Assembly: GCF_006442205.1 (NCBI RefSeq) | Contig: NZ_VFVR01000009.1 | Span: 62,001-126,000, forward strand | DNA length: 64,000 nt | Direction: 5' to 3' | Source: Mesorhizobium sp. B2-3-12 | GTDB lineage: Bacteria; Pseudomonadota; Alphaproteobacteria; Rhizobiales; Rhizobiaceae | In this document: positions 43,593 to 52,710 of the stretch, one piece after another | Position numbering within the stretch: position 1 is the first letter of the stretch | Layout: the number at the start of each line of letters is the position of its first letter | Made by a program: the position numbers and the translations under genes | Notes under the pieces: model-generated | What the model was told of the DNA's origin: nothing | What the model saw: the letters and a program-made list of their open reading frames with translations, nothing else | Database searches by the model: none

Positions 43593-45650
43593 TCAGCGGC
43601 GACGCGAAGCTGATCGAATGGCTGCGACCAAATGGGCATCTTCGAAAGGTTTGCTTATCAACGCCACGTCGTGAGGGCGATCCGAGATCTTCTCGGCATC
43701 GGCGTAGCCCGTGACGATGAGCGCCGGCCAGTCCGCGCGCAGGCTTCGGGCGAAGCGGATGACGTCGATGCCCGAAATGAGCGGCATGGCAAAGTCTGTC
43801 ACGATGACATCGAAGCGCTCCGGTTCCTTTTCGATGGCGGCCAGGGCCTGGGCGCCGCCGGAAAACGCCGTCACGTCGAAACCCGATTGCCGCAGCGACA
43901 TCGCCGTCAACTCCCGCAGGGACTGACTGTCGTCGACGAGCAGAACGGTCGGCAACTGTTCCTCGGCCGTAGCCGGGAGATCCGTGCCGGCATTTTTGGC
44001 GGCGCTGACTTCGAAAACGGGTTCATCCCTGGCAGCGACGTCCTGCATCTCGCGTGAGCGGGGCAGCCAAAGCTCCATGGTGGTGCCGTGGCCAAGCTCG
44101 CTGTCTATCCTGAGCGTGCCACCGGACTGCTTGGCGAAACCATAGACAGTGCTGAGGCCAAGGCCCGTGCCCTTCCCGATCGGCTTTGTCGTGAAGAACG
44201 GTTCGATCACCTTGCTGATGACATCCGCGGCGATACCTGTCCCGGTGTCCTCGACCGCAAGCCTGACATAGTCGCCCGCGGCCAGCCCCTGCCCGGTGTG
44301 GCCGATGCTGCGATTGTGAGCCCTGACGCAGATTGTCCCGCCCGAAGGCATCGCGTCGCGGGCATTGAAGACCAGGTTCATCAAGGCAAGCTCGAGCTGC
44401 GCCGGGTCCGCATGAACCGGCCATATATCCTCACCGATATGCCAGTCGAAGCGCACCAAGCCGCCCAGAATCGGCGCCACCAGGCCGGTCATCGTGTCTC
44501 CCAGGCTCGACATCCGCACGGCAACCGGTTTCAGCTCCTGGCGCCTTGAAAAGGCAAGCATGCGCTGGATGAGATCCTTGCCCTGCGAAGCGGAGCGGCG
44601 CGTCATCTCGAGAACCTGGGCCGCCTTGGCGTCGAGGGCCACTTGCCTTTCGAGCAGGCTCAGCCCGGACAGGATCGCCGCAAGCAGATTGTTGAAATCG
44701 TGAGCAAGTCCGCCGGTCAGCTTGCCGATTGCATCGAGCCGCTGCGATTGCAGCAATTGGCTTTCCAGATGGCGCTGCTCGGTGATGTCCTGCATGGTGC
44801 CCAGCAGTTCGAGCCCGGCGCCATCCCTGGCGACCACACCCTGGTCGAGGAATATCCGGTATTCCTCATTGGCGCATCGCCAGCGGAACTCGCACGCATA
44901 AGAGCCGGTGTCGTGGGCGGCCGAAAGCGATCTTGTCACCGCGTCGCGATCGGCGGGATGGACCCGGCTGATGCCGAAATCGGGATCAGCCATAAACCGG
45001 TCCGGAGAAAATCCCGTTAGCCGCTCGACCCCTTTGGAAACGTAGCTTGCGGCGAATGGCGCCTCGGCCGCTCGGGCGTGAAAACAAATCGGCAGCGAGG
45101 CGAGGATCGTCTCCTGCCGGGCCTCGGAATGCCGCAGCGCCCGCTCGGCATCGAGTTTGTCGGAGGTCGCCTTCAGCGCCCGCTCGAGCAGCAGTTGCTC
45201 CCTGGCCGCATTCCGTTCGATTTCCCTCGTCTTTTCATAGAGATCGACGAAGACCATGACCTTGGACCGCAGCATCGCCGGGTCGAATGGCTTGAACAGA
45301 TAATCCACCGCGCCGGCGTCATAGCCGCGCAACATATGCGCCTCTTCCTTGTTGATGGCGGTCAGGAAGATGATCGGTGTGGCGTTCGAGCGTTCGCGCC
45401 TCCGGATCAGCGAGGCGGTTTCGTAACCGTCGAGACCAGGCATCAGCACATCCAGCAGAATGACGGCGAAGTCGTCCTTGAGCAGAAAACGCAGCGCCTC
45501 GTCGCCCGACTGGGCGCAAATCACCTGCCCCACTCCGTCAAGCGCCTCCTCTATGGCAAGGAGATTTCGCGCGTCGTCGTCGACGGCCAGGACGCGAACC
45601 GGCCCAAGGTTTTCGAACGGTTCGCTGCTTTCTGCTTCCATCGCGGCCAT
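43593..45650 (-). CDS. hybrid histidine kinase REC-PAS-HisKA-HATPase-REC
   Basis: A 685-residue soluble hybrid kinase. Residues 18-135 form a receiver ('VRVLAVDDDARNLLAIEEAL', 'VILLDVLMPGLDG', 'YLFKPFDP'). A PAS domain follows at about 185-300. The H-box is 'GGLAHDFNNLLAAILSGLSL' near residue 318 and the ATPase domain has 'LMNLVFNARDAMPSGG' and 'GTGLGLSTVYGFAKQSGGTL'. A second receiver at 565-680 ends the protein ('TVLLVDDSQSLRELTAMSLR', 'VIVTDFAMPLISG'). It begins 3 nt after the stop of the poly-HAMP kinase, so the two are translationally linked and may exchange phosphate. Confidence 0.9.
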   Translation of the reverse strand: MAAMEAESSEPFENLGPVRVLAVDDDARNLLAIEEALDGVGQVICAQSGDEALRFLLKDDFAVILLDVLMPGLDGYETASLIRRRERSNATPIIFLTAINKEEAHMLRGYDAGAVDYLFKPFDPAMLRSKVMVFVDLYEKTREIERNAAREQLLLERALKATSDKLDAERALRHSEARQETILASLPICFHARAAEAPFAASYVSKGVERLTGFSPDRFMADPDFGISRVHPADRDAVTRSLSAAHDTGSYACEFRWRCANEEYRIFLDQGVVARDGAGLELLGTMQDITEQRHLESQLLQSQRLDAIGKLTGGLAHDFNNLLAAILSGLSLLERQVALDAKAAQVLEMTRRSASQGKDLIQRMLAFSRRQELKPVAVRMSSLGDTMTGLVAPILGGLVRFDWHIGEDIWPVHADPAQLELALMNLVFNARDAMPSGGTICVRAHNRSIGHTGQGLAAGDYVRLAVEDTGTGIAADVISKVIEPFFTTKPIGKGTGLGLSTVYGFAKQSGGTLRIDSELGHGTTMELWLPRSREMQDVAARDEPVFEVSAAKNAGTDLPATAEEQLPTVLLVDDSQSLRELTAMSLRQSGFDVTAFSGGAQALAAIEKEPERFDVIVTDFAMPLISGIDVIRFARSLRADWPALIVTGYADAEKISDRPHDVALISKPFEDAHLVAAIRSASRRR

Positions 45651-45653
45651 AGA

Positions 45654-48600
45654 CTAAATCCGCCGAGGCGCGATCAGATTGCGGTCGTCGCCGTCTGCCC
45701 GCGATGTTCCCGAGCGCGAGCGCGAGCGGCCGACCCATACCCGCAGCAGGGCGAGGAGCAGGTCGAGGTCGACGGGCTTGGCGATGTAGTCGGACGCGCC
45801 GGCGTCCAGGCATTTCTGGCGATCTCCTTTCATCGCTTTGGCCGTGACGGAAATCAGCGGAATGTGCGCGATCTCCGGCTGCGAGCGGATCCGGCGCATT
45901 GTCTCGTACCCGTCCATCTCGGGCATCATGATATCGATCAGGGCGACATCGACATCCGGCGCCTCTTCAAGCATGGCTATGCCGTCCCGCCCCCGCTCGG
46001 CATGCCGCACCTCTATGCCGTAGGTCTCCAGCACGCTGGTCAGCGAATAGATGTTGCGAATGTCATCGTCGACGATCAGAACCTTGGCCCCGGCCAGATC
46101 GGCATTGTCGAGTTGCTCGGAAGCAAGGGGGCCCTTGTCGGGCCTGTCGCCTGGAAGGGCCGCGGACATCAACAACCCAAGCTGGGCAAAGTTGTCGGCG
46201 CGCGGAACATCGCTGAGCGGCGGATGCAAGGCGACCTGCTGTTGAAAGGCGTCCGGATGGGGCGTGAAGAAGAGCAGGCGCGGGACGAAATCGCCGAACT
46301 GGGACATGATCTCGTCGAGCATCTGGGAGTTGTCCTTGGCCGAACGGCCGAATCCGAACACGACGGCGTCATAACCGGCGATACCACCCCCGTCCGCATT
46401 GGCCGCGACGCGGCCGATTGCGGTGACCGACGTGACGCCGTCGCGAATGGCTTCGACCAGCGCCAGGCGACGCTCGGGATCCGGATCGGCGACCAGGACA
46501 TTGCGTTGTGTCCTGAGCGTCCTTGACTGAATGTCGTCGAAGACACGCGAAAGTTCGCCGGCGGACACCGGCTTGCTGGAAACGCTTGCGGCGCCTCGGC
46601 GCATCAGAAGCTCGATGTCTTCGGCGCCGGAGATAACGTGGATGGGTATATTCCTGGTCTTCGCATCGTGACGTAAAAGGTCGAAAAGAACCCAGCCATC
46701 AATGTCCGAGAGGCCGAGATCCAGCGTGATCGCATCGGGCATGAGCTTGCGTGTAAGCGCAAGCGTTCCCGAGCCCGCAGTGGAAAGCACGCCTTTCAAA
46801 CCGGCCGATCGCGCAAGACCAAGCAGCAGCCCGCCAAAAGTCGGGTCGTCCTCCACGATCAGCACCACCCTGTCCGACGGATCGATCGCGTCACGATCGT
46901 CGGCGAGTTCCGGCGTTCCTGTCGTGGCAGCGGCCGTAACGGACCCGGCGGCCGGCGAATGCTCGATTTGCGGTGCAAGACTGCTGCTGCGCGGACCGTC
47001 GAAGGGAATGACAAGCGTGAAGGTCGATCCCGTCCCAGGCTGGCTTTCGACGCGCAACTCGCCGCCGAGCAGGCGGGCGATCTCCCGGCTGATCGAGAGG
47101 CCGAGCCCTGTGCCGCCATATTTGCGGCTGGTCGTGCCGTCGGCCTGTTGAAACGCCTCGAAGATCAGCTTTTGCTTGTCTTCCGGAATGCCGATGCCCG
47201 TGTCGGTGACAGCGATTGCCAGTGCCCGCGGCGGTGCCGCCGCGCCGTTTGCGCGGCCGGTCCGCTCTGCATGGATGCTGAGCGTCACGTCGCCTTGGGA
47301 GGTGAACTTGAAGGCGTTGGACAAAAGATTGAGGACGATCTGCTGCAGCCGTTTTTCGTCCGTACGGATCGTCTCGGGCAGGATCTGATCGATCTTGATC
47401 GTAAACCCAAGCCCCTTGTCGGCCGCGAGCTGCCGGAAGGTTCGCTCCATATGCTGGCGCAGATGCGCAAGCGGCATGTCGTTGAGCTCGATCGAAACCG
47501 TGCCGGATTCGATTTTCGAAAGATCCAGTATGTCATTGATGAGGCTGAGCAGATCCGTGCCCGCCGAGTTGATCGTGCGAGCGAACTCGATCTGCTTGTC
47601 GTTCAAATTGCCCTGCTGGTTGGTGGCGAGCAAATTGGACAGGATCAGCAGCGAGTTCAGCGGCGTCCTCAGCTCGTGGCTCATATTCGCCAGGAATTCG
47701 GATTTGTACTTGGACGTCAGCGCCAGCTGTTCCGCCTTCTCCTCGAGGGCCCGTCTGGCCATTTCGATCTCGAGATTCTTGTTCTCGACCTGTTTTTTCT
47801 CGTTCTCGAGGAGCTGCGCCTTCTCCTGCAATTCCTCGTTGGTGGCGTGAAGCTCTTCCTGTTTCTTGGTGAGCTCGGTCTGGCGCGACTGCAGTTCGGA
47901 CGTCAGAAGCTGTGACTGCTTGAGAAGCCCTTCGGTGCGCATGGTCGCGGCGATCGTATTGAGCACGATGCCGACCGACTCCATCAGTTGCTCGAGGAAC
48001 AGGCGATGCGTGTCGCTGAAGCGGCTGAACGAAGCGAGTTCGATAACCGCCTTAACCTCTTCCTCGAACAATGCCGGCAGAACGATGGCGCTGGCCGGCG
48101 GCGCTTCGCCAAGGCCCGAGGTGATGCGCAGGAAGCTCGAAGGAACCTCGTCGAGCATGATCGCCCGTTTGTCGGCCGCGCTTTGACCGATCAGGCCTTC
48201 GCGGAAGTCCACACGTTGGCGGATCTTGGCTTTGCCCTCGGCGGCGTAGGACGCGGCCAGTTCCAGATAGGATTCTTCCTCGTCGCGATTGGTCACGTAG
48301 AAAACGCCATACTGCGCGTTCACCAGCGGCGCGAGCTCCGAGATGATCATGCGCGACACCGTGGCCAGATCGCGCTCGCCTTGCAGCATGCGCGAGAACC
48401 GCGCGAGGTTGGTTTTCAGCCAATCCTGCTCCGCATTCTTGAGCGTTTGATCCTTCAGGTTGCGGATCATTTCGTTGATGTTGTCCTTGAGCGCCGCGAC
48501 CTCCCCGGAAGCCTGGACGCTGATGGAACGGGTAAGATCCCCCTTGGTGACCGCGGTCGACACCTCGGCGATGGCCCGCACCTGGGTGGTCAGGTTCGCC

Positions 48601-51404
48601 GCCAGCTGATTGACGTTGTCGGTCAGGTCACGCCAAAGACCGGCTGCGCCCGGCACCCTGGCCTGGCCGCCGAGCTTGCCTTCGATACCGACCTCGCGTG
48701 CGACGTTGGTCACCTGATCGGCGAAGGTCGCCAGCGTCTCGATCATGCCGTTGATGGTGTCCGCCAGGGACGCGATCTCGCCCTTGGCATCCACGGCGAG
48801 TTTGCGCTTGAGATTTCCCTGTGCCACGGCGGTGACGACATCGGCGATGCCACGCACCTGGTTGGTCAGGTTGGTCGCCATGAGGTTGACGTTGTCGGTC
48901 AGGTCCTTCCAGGTGCCGGCCACGCCCTCGACCTGTGCCTGGCCGCCGAGCTTGCCCTCGGTGCCGACCTCGCGCGCCACACGCGTCACCTCGCCGGCAA
49001 AGGAGTTGAGCTGGTCGACCATGGTGTTGATGGTGGACTTCAACTCAAGGATCTCGCCCTTGACGTCGACGGTGATCTTTTTCGACAGATCGCCTCGCGC
49101 CACCGCCGTCGTCACATCGGCGATGTTGCGGACCTGGCCGGTAAGATTCTCGGCCATCGAGTTGACGTTGTCGGTCAAGTCCTTCCAGGTGCCGGCGACA
49201 CCGCGCACCTGTGCCTGGCCGCCAAGCTTCCCCTCGGTCCCGACTTCGCGCGCCACACGCGTCACTTCCGAGGCGAAGGAGTTGAGCTGGTCCACCATCG
49301 TGTTGATGGTGTCCTTGAGTTCGAGGATTTCGCCGCGAACGTCGACGGTGATCTTTTTCGACAGGTCGCCCAGCGCAACGGCGGTCGTCACTTCGGCGAT
49401 GTTGCGGACCTGGCCCGTCAAATTGGCGGCCATGGCGTTGACGTTGTCCGTCAGGTCTTTCCATGTGCCCGCGACACCGCGGACCTGTGCCTGGCCGCCA
49501 AGCTTGCCGTCCGACCCCACTTCGCGGGCGACGCGCGTCACCTCGGAGGCGAAGGAGTTCAGTTGGTCCACCATCGTGTTGATGACGTCCTTGATCTGCA
49601 GAATCTCTCCCAGCGCATCGACGGTGATTTTCTGCGTGAGATCGCCGGTCGCGATCGCGGTCGCGACCTTGGAGACGTCGCGCAGCTGCACGGTCAGGTT
49701 GCCGGCCATGGCATTGACGTTGTCGGTCAGGTCCTTCCAGGTGCCGCCGACCCCCTCGACATGGGCCTGGCCGCCGAGTTTTCCCTCGGAACCCACTTCG
49801 CGGGCGACGCGCGTGACCTCGGAGGCGAAGGAGTTGAGCTGGTCCACCATCGTGTTGACGGTGTTCTTGAGCTCCAGGATTTCGCCCTTGACGTCGACCG
49901 TGATCTTCTTGGAGAGATCACCGCGCGCAACGGCCGTGGTCACATCTGCAATGTTGCGCACCTGGCCGGTGAGATTGGCCGCCATCAGATTGACGTTGTC
50001 CGTCAGGTCCTTCCAGGTGCCGCCAACGCCACGGACTTCTGCCTGGCCGCCGAGCTTGCCCTCGGTGCCGACTTCGCGCGCGACGCGCGTCACCTCCGAG
50101 GCGAAGGAATTCAGCTGATCCACCATCGTGTTGATGGTGTTCTTGAGCTCCAGAATCTCGCCTTTCACGTCGACCGTGATCTTCTTGGACAGATCGCCCA
50201 GAGCCACCGCGGTGGTGACTTCGGCGATGTTGCGCACCTGGCCGGTCAGGTTGGCGGCCATTGAATTGACGTTGTCGGTCAGATCCTTCCAGGTTCCGGC
50301 GACACCCCGCACCTGCGCCTGGCCACCGAGCTTTCCCTCCGTGCCGACCTCGCGCGCCACGCGCGTCACTTCGCCGGCAAAGGAGTTGAGCTGGTCGACC
50401 ATCGTGTTGATCGTCGATTTCAGCTCCAGAATCTCCCCCTTCACGTCGACGGTGATCTTCTTCGACAGGTCGCCGAGCGCCACGGCGGTGGTCACATCGG
50501 CGATATTGCGGACCTGGCCGGTCAAATTGGCGGCCATCAGGTTCACGCTGTCCGTCAAATCCTTCCAGGTGCCACCGACGCCCTCGACGCGGGCTTGGCC
50601 GCCGAGCTTCCCCTCGGTCCCGACTTCGCGCGCGACGCGCGTCACCTCGCCGGCAAAGGAATTGAGCTGGTCGACCATGGTGTTGATGGTCGATTTCAGC
50701 TCCAGGATCTCGCCCTTGACGTCGACGGTGATCTTCTTTGACAAGTCTCCCGAAGCGACGGCCGTGGTCACCTCCGCGATGTTGCGCACCTGGCTCGTCA
50801 GGTTGGTCGCCATCGCGTTCACATTGTCGGTCAGGTCCTTCCAGGTGCCCGCCACACCCTTGACCCGCGCCTGGCCGCCAAGCTTGCCCTCGGTGCCGAC
50901 CTCGCGCGCCACGCGAGTCACTTCCGAGGTGAACGAGGCGAGCTGCTCGACCATTGTGTTGACGATCTTGCCGATCCGCAGGAATTCGCCACGCAGCGGC
51001 CTGCCGTCGATCTCCACCATCATGGTCTGGGACAGATCCCCCTTGGCGACGGCGCCGATGACCCTGGCGACCTCGGCGGTCGGCTGCACCATGTCCTCGA
51101 TCAGGTCGTTGACCGAACGGACACTGGATTCCCAGCTGCCTTTGGCGTTCCTGACATGGCCGCGCTCGCTGATGCGCCCATCTTTGCCAACCACCCGGCT
51201 CAGCCGCGCGAACTCGCGCGTCACCTGATCATTGAGTTCGACAATTTGATTGAACGTGTCCGCGATCTCGCCACTCAACCCATCATAGACGTTTTCGATG
51301 CGAACGGAGAAATCGCCGTTTCGAAAGGCTTTGAGAGCGTTGAGGATTTGCCGAGAGTCCAGTTGTTCCTTTGGTAACCGAGATACGGCCAAAAACCCCT
51401 CCAC
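45654..51404 (-). CDS. giant poly-HAMP hybrid histidine kinase with three receiver domains
   Basis: A 1916-residue protein. Residues 1 to about 960 are about ten HAMP-like units of 92 residues, each with 'GTWKDLTDNVN' and 'ANLTGQVRNIA' and a 'TVDVKGEILELK' segment. A GAF-like region follows at 990-1150, then a coiled coil, the H-box 'LANMSHELRTPLNSLLILSN' near 1240, and an ATPase domain ('GTGLGLSISREIARLLGGEL'). Three receivers follow at about 1515, 1635 and 1775; the middle one lacks the phosphoacceptor Asp. No membrane segment is seen. The layout resembles fungal group III (Nik1/Os1) kinases, which sense osmotic stress. Start is GTG 51404 with a weak ribosome site. Confidence 0.9.
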   Translation of the reverse strand: MEGFLAVSRLPKEQLDSRQILNALKAFRNGDFSVRIENVYDGLSGEIADTFNQIVELNDQVTREFARLSRVVGKDGRISERGHVRNAKGSWESSVRSVNDLIEDMVQPTAEVARVIGAVAKGDLSQTMMVEIDGRPLRGEFLRIGKIVNTMVEQLASFTSEVTRVAREVGTEGKLGGQARVKGVAGTWKDLTDNVNAMATNLTSQVRNIAEVTTAVASGDLSKKITVDVKGEILELKSTINTMVDQLNSFAGEVTRVAREVGTEGKLGGQARVEGVGGTWKDLTDSVNLMAANLTGQVRNIADVTTAVALGDLSKKITVDVKGEILELKSTINTMVDQLNSFAGEVTRVAREVGTEGKLGGQAQVRGVAGTWKDLTDNVNSMAANLTGQVRNIAEVTTAVALGDLSKKITVDVKGEILELKNTINTMVDQLNSFASEVTRVAREVGTEGKLGGQAEVRGVGGTWKDLTDNVNLMAANLTGQVRNIADVTTAVARGDLSKKITVDVKGEILELKNTVNTMVDQLNSFASEVTRVAREVGSEGKLGGQAHVEGVGGTWKDLTDNVNAMAGNLTVQLRDVSKVATAIATGDLTQKITVDALGEILQIKDVINTMVDQLNSFASEVTRVAREVGSDGKLGGQAQVRGVAGTWKDLTDNVNAMAANLTGQVRNIAEVTTAVALGDLSKKITVDVRGEILELKDTINTMVDQLNSFASEVTRVAREVGTEGKLGGQAQVRGVAGTWKDLTDNVNSMAENLTGQVRNIADVTTAVARGDLSKKITVDVKGEILELKSTINTMVDQLNSFAGEVTRVAREVGTEGKLGGQAQVEGVAGTWKDLTDNVNLMATNLTNQVRGIADVVTAVAQGNLKRKLAVDAKGEIASLADTINGMIETLATFADQVTNVAREVGIEGKLGGQARVPGAAGLWRDLTDNVNQLAANLTTQVRAIAEVSTAVTKGDLTRSISVQASGEVAALKDNINEMIRNLKDQTLKNAEQDWLKTNLARFSRMLQGERDLATVSRMIISELAPLVNAQYGVFYVTNRDEEESYLELAASYAAEGKAKIRQRVDFREGLIGQSAADKRAIMLDEVPSSFLRITSGLGEAPPASAIVLPALFEEEVKAVIELASFSRFSDTHRLFLEQLMESVGIVLNTIAATMRTEGLLKQSQLLTSELQSRQTELTKKQEELHATNEELQEKAQLLENEKKQVENKNLEIEMARRALEEKAEQLALTSKYKSEFLANMSHELRTPLNSLLILSNLLATNQQGNLNDKQIEFARTINSAGTDLLSLINDILDLSKIESGTVSIELNDMPLAHLRQHMERTFRQLAADKGLGFTIKIDQILPETIRTDEKRLQQIVLNLLSNAFKFTSQGDVTLSIHAERTGRANGAAAPPRALAIAVTDTGIGIPEDKQKLIFEAFQQADGTTSRKYGGTGLGLSISREIARLLGGELRVESQPGTGSTFTLVIPFDGPRSSSLAPQIEHSPAAGSVTAAATTGTPELADDRDAIDPSDRVVLIVEDDPTFGGLLLGLARSAGLKGVLSTAGSGTLALTRKLMPDAITLDLGLSDIDGWVLFDLLRHDAKTRNIPIHVISGAEDIELLMRRGAASVSSKPVSAGELSRVFDDIQSRTLRTQRNVLVADPDPERRLALVEAIRDGVTSVTAIGRVAANADGGGIAGYDAVVFGFGRSAKDNSQMLDEIMSQFGDFVPRLLFFTPHPDAFQQQVALHPPLSDVPRADNFAQLGLLMSAALPGDRPDKGPLASEQLDNADLAGAKVLIVDDDIRNIYSLTSVLETYGIEVRHAERGRDGIAMLEEAPDVDVALIDIMMPEMDGYETMRRIRSQPEIAHIPLISVTAKAMKGDRQKCLDAGASDYIAKPVDLDLLLALLRVWVGRSRSRSGTSRADGDDRNLIAPRRI
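48530..51300 (-). repeat. 276-bp tandem coding repeats (HAMP units)
   Basis: Near-identical blocks at exact 276-bp spacing inside the giant kinase, e.g. the motif TCCTTCCAGGTGCC recurs at about 48904, 49180 and onward to 50838. About eight copies are strongly conserved at DNA level; the outer ones are degenerate. Such DNA could recombine to change the number of HAMP units. Confidence 0.85.
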
Positions 51405-51582
51405 GCGAACCCCAAGCCCAGATCAAGCCGAAGCCCCTAACGCGTGGCCGTTTATTTTGTTCCATATAGCTTGCGAGCGCTGAAGATGACGACGCGCTTT
51501 GCTGCCATCCCTAAGAGCACGAAGGAGGCCGGTTGGCCCATGGCGGTTCCGGCTCTGTGTACCGCTATGCAACAGCGACCCC

Positions 51583-51732
51583 TCAATGCCGCTTGAAATA
51601 CTGCACCTCCCGTTCATGCTTCTCCGCGGCCTCGCGGTTATCGAACGTGCCCAAATTCCGGCGCTTGCCCGTCTTCTCGTCCTTCTTGCGCGAATAAAGC
51701 CGGTATTTTCCGTCCTTCAATTTCCTGATCAT
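51583..51732 (-). CDS. 49-residue basic AP2/Arm-like small protein
   Basis: ATG at 51732 with GGGAGCG just upstream, 49 codons, TGA at 51583. The product is very basic: 'MIRKLKDGKYRLYSRKKDEK', then 'TGKRRNLGTFDNREAAEKHE', ending 'FKRH'. The 'RNLGTF..REAAEKHE' pattern resembles the AP2-like/Arm DNA-binding fold at the start of tyrosine recombinases, but no recombinase follows. It may be a stand-alone nucleic-acid-binding peptide. It lies directly after the PRC-barrel gene's hairpin. The remaining gap to the giant kinase (51405-51582) holds nothing recognisable. Confidence 0.75.
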   Translation of the reverse strand: MIRKLKDGKYRLYSRKKDEKTGKRRNLGTFDNREAAEKHEREVQYFKRH

Positions 51733-51753
51733 TTTTCGCTCCCTTGGAAGGAC

Positions 51754-51775
51754 GAAGGGCCCGGTCGGGCCCTTC
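51754..51775 (-). terminator. stem-loop after the PRC-barrel gene
   Basis: GAAGGGCCCG and CGGGCCCTTC form a 10-bp perfect palindrome around GT, only 6 nt beyond the stop codon of the PRC-barrel gene and 21 nt before the 49-residue gene. Confidence 0.55.
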
Positions 51776-51781
51776 TCGCTT

Positions 51782-52066
51782 TCAGTCCTGATGCTCGGGC
51801 ATTTGTTTCAGCTGGTCCTTGGTCCAGCTGGTCACGGCGTGGATGTCGCCGTCCTCGTCGCGCATGAAATCGAGTTCGCTGGCCAGCACGGCCACCGGCT
51901 TGGCGCCGATGCCGAGGAAGCCGCCGACATCGATGACGACCTGGCTGCCGTGCACATGGTCGACCGAGCCGATCTTCTCGTCATCGGGGCCGTAGATGGT
52001 GGCGCCTTCGAGCTCGTCCTGGGTCAGTTCGGCGTCGGTCAGCCTGACGTGATTGCTGTGGTCCAT
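51782..52066 (-). CDS. PRC-barrel domain protein
   Basis: A 94-residue acidic protein. The PRC-barrel fold is seen as 'GATIYGPDDEKIGSVDHVHG' and 'VVIDVGGFLGIGAKPVAVLA', followed by 'FMRDEDGDIHAVTSWTKDQL'. Such small rhizobial PRC-barrel proteins are usually stress-associated; the partner is unknown. A stem-loop follows its stop. Confidence 0.82.
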   Translation of the reverse strand: MDHSNHVRLTDAELTQDELEGATIYGPDDEKIGSVDHVHGSQVVIDVGGFLGIGAKPVAVLASELDFMRDEDGDIHAVTSWTKDQLKQMPEHQD

Positions 52067-52264
52067 GGTTCCGCATCTCCTGTCCTGTGGTTGGGGAAGG
52101 AGGAACCTGCGAGCGGGGCAAGGGTTCCGACATTGTCTGGGATCACGGGGGCAGATGACCAGGGATAGCGCTCTACGGCGGCAGGCATACGTCCGGGCTG
52201 GCCAGCTCGATGAATCATCTTCTCATCGAGCTGCGCCAACGCATGTTCCGAAAGGCTTACGCGA

Positions 52265-52603
52265 TCAGCGCCCGCGCTTCGCCTTGAGCCCGCGCGCGGC
52301 GTCCTCGATCGCGGCGCGGTCGGTGCCCAGGCGGTCGATCAGCTGCTGCGCCTCGTCGCCCGATATGCCGGTGCGCATGGCAATATCCTCGACCGTCAGC
52401 ACGTCGGTGCTGGCGATCTCGCCTGTCGGGGAGAGCCTTGTTTGCGGCAGCGCGTCGTCCGCCGTCAGCGGCAGGGCGGCCTCCCGGTCGATCTCCATCT
52501 CAGCCTGGTGCCAGTGCCGGTCATGGTCGCCATGGCCGCCGCCCTCGCGCTGCCAGATCTCGTAGGCGCGGTCGCGGATCTTGTCGTCGCGGTCGTCGTT
52601 CAT
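52265..52603 (-). CDS. DUF2934-type small protein
   Basis: A 112-residue acidic protein. The N-terminal 'IRDRAYEIWQREGGGHGDHD' block with 'HWHQAEMEI' is the DUF2934 signature. The C-terminal half ('LTVEDIAMRTGISGDEAQQL', 'LGTDRAAIEDAARGLK') looks like a small helix-turn-helix. Such proteins are common next to stress genes in Rhizobiales; no function is established. It could be co-expressed with the BA14K gene upstream. Confidence 0.72.
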   Translation of the reverse strand: MNDDRDDKIRDRAYEIWQREGGGHGDHDRHWHQAEMEIDREAALPLTADDALPQTRLSPTGEIASTDVLTVEDIAMRTGISGDEAQQLIDRLGTDRAAIEDAARGLKAKRGR

Positions 52604-52710
52604 GTCAGTTCTCCCTTTTGTGAGGGAGGAACGCCGCGCCGGTGCGAACGATCCAAAAAATCTGCGTGATCGTCGGGAGCACGAGATGCGCCCTCAGACG
52701 CGCCACGGCG

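Noticed and set aside
43484..43714. 76-codon plus-strand ORF before minC
   Set aside because: It overlaps the end of the hybrid kinase and starts inside the CtrA-like repeat; no domain or ribosome site.
47988..50264. 758-codon plus-strand frame with repeats
   Set aside because: Its repeats simply mirror the HAMP-coding repeats of the minus-strand kinase.
48745..51228. Ser/Arg-rich plus-strand frames with a 92-residue period
   Set aside because: Antisense of the same tandem HAMP DNA; not an independent repeat protein.
48530..51300. Possible CRISPR or satellite array
   Set aside because: Unit length is 276 bp and stays in frame; it encodes HAMP domains.
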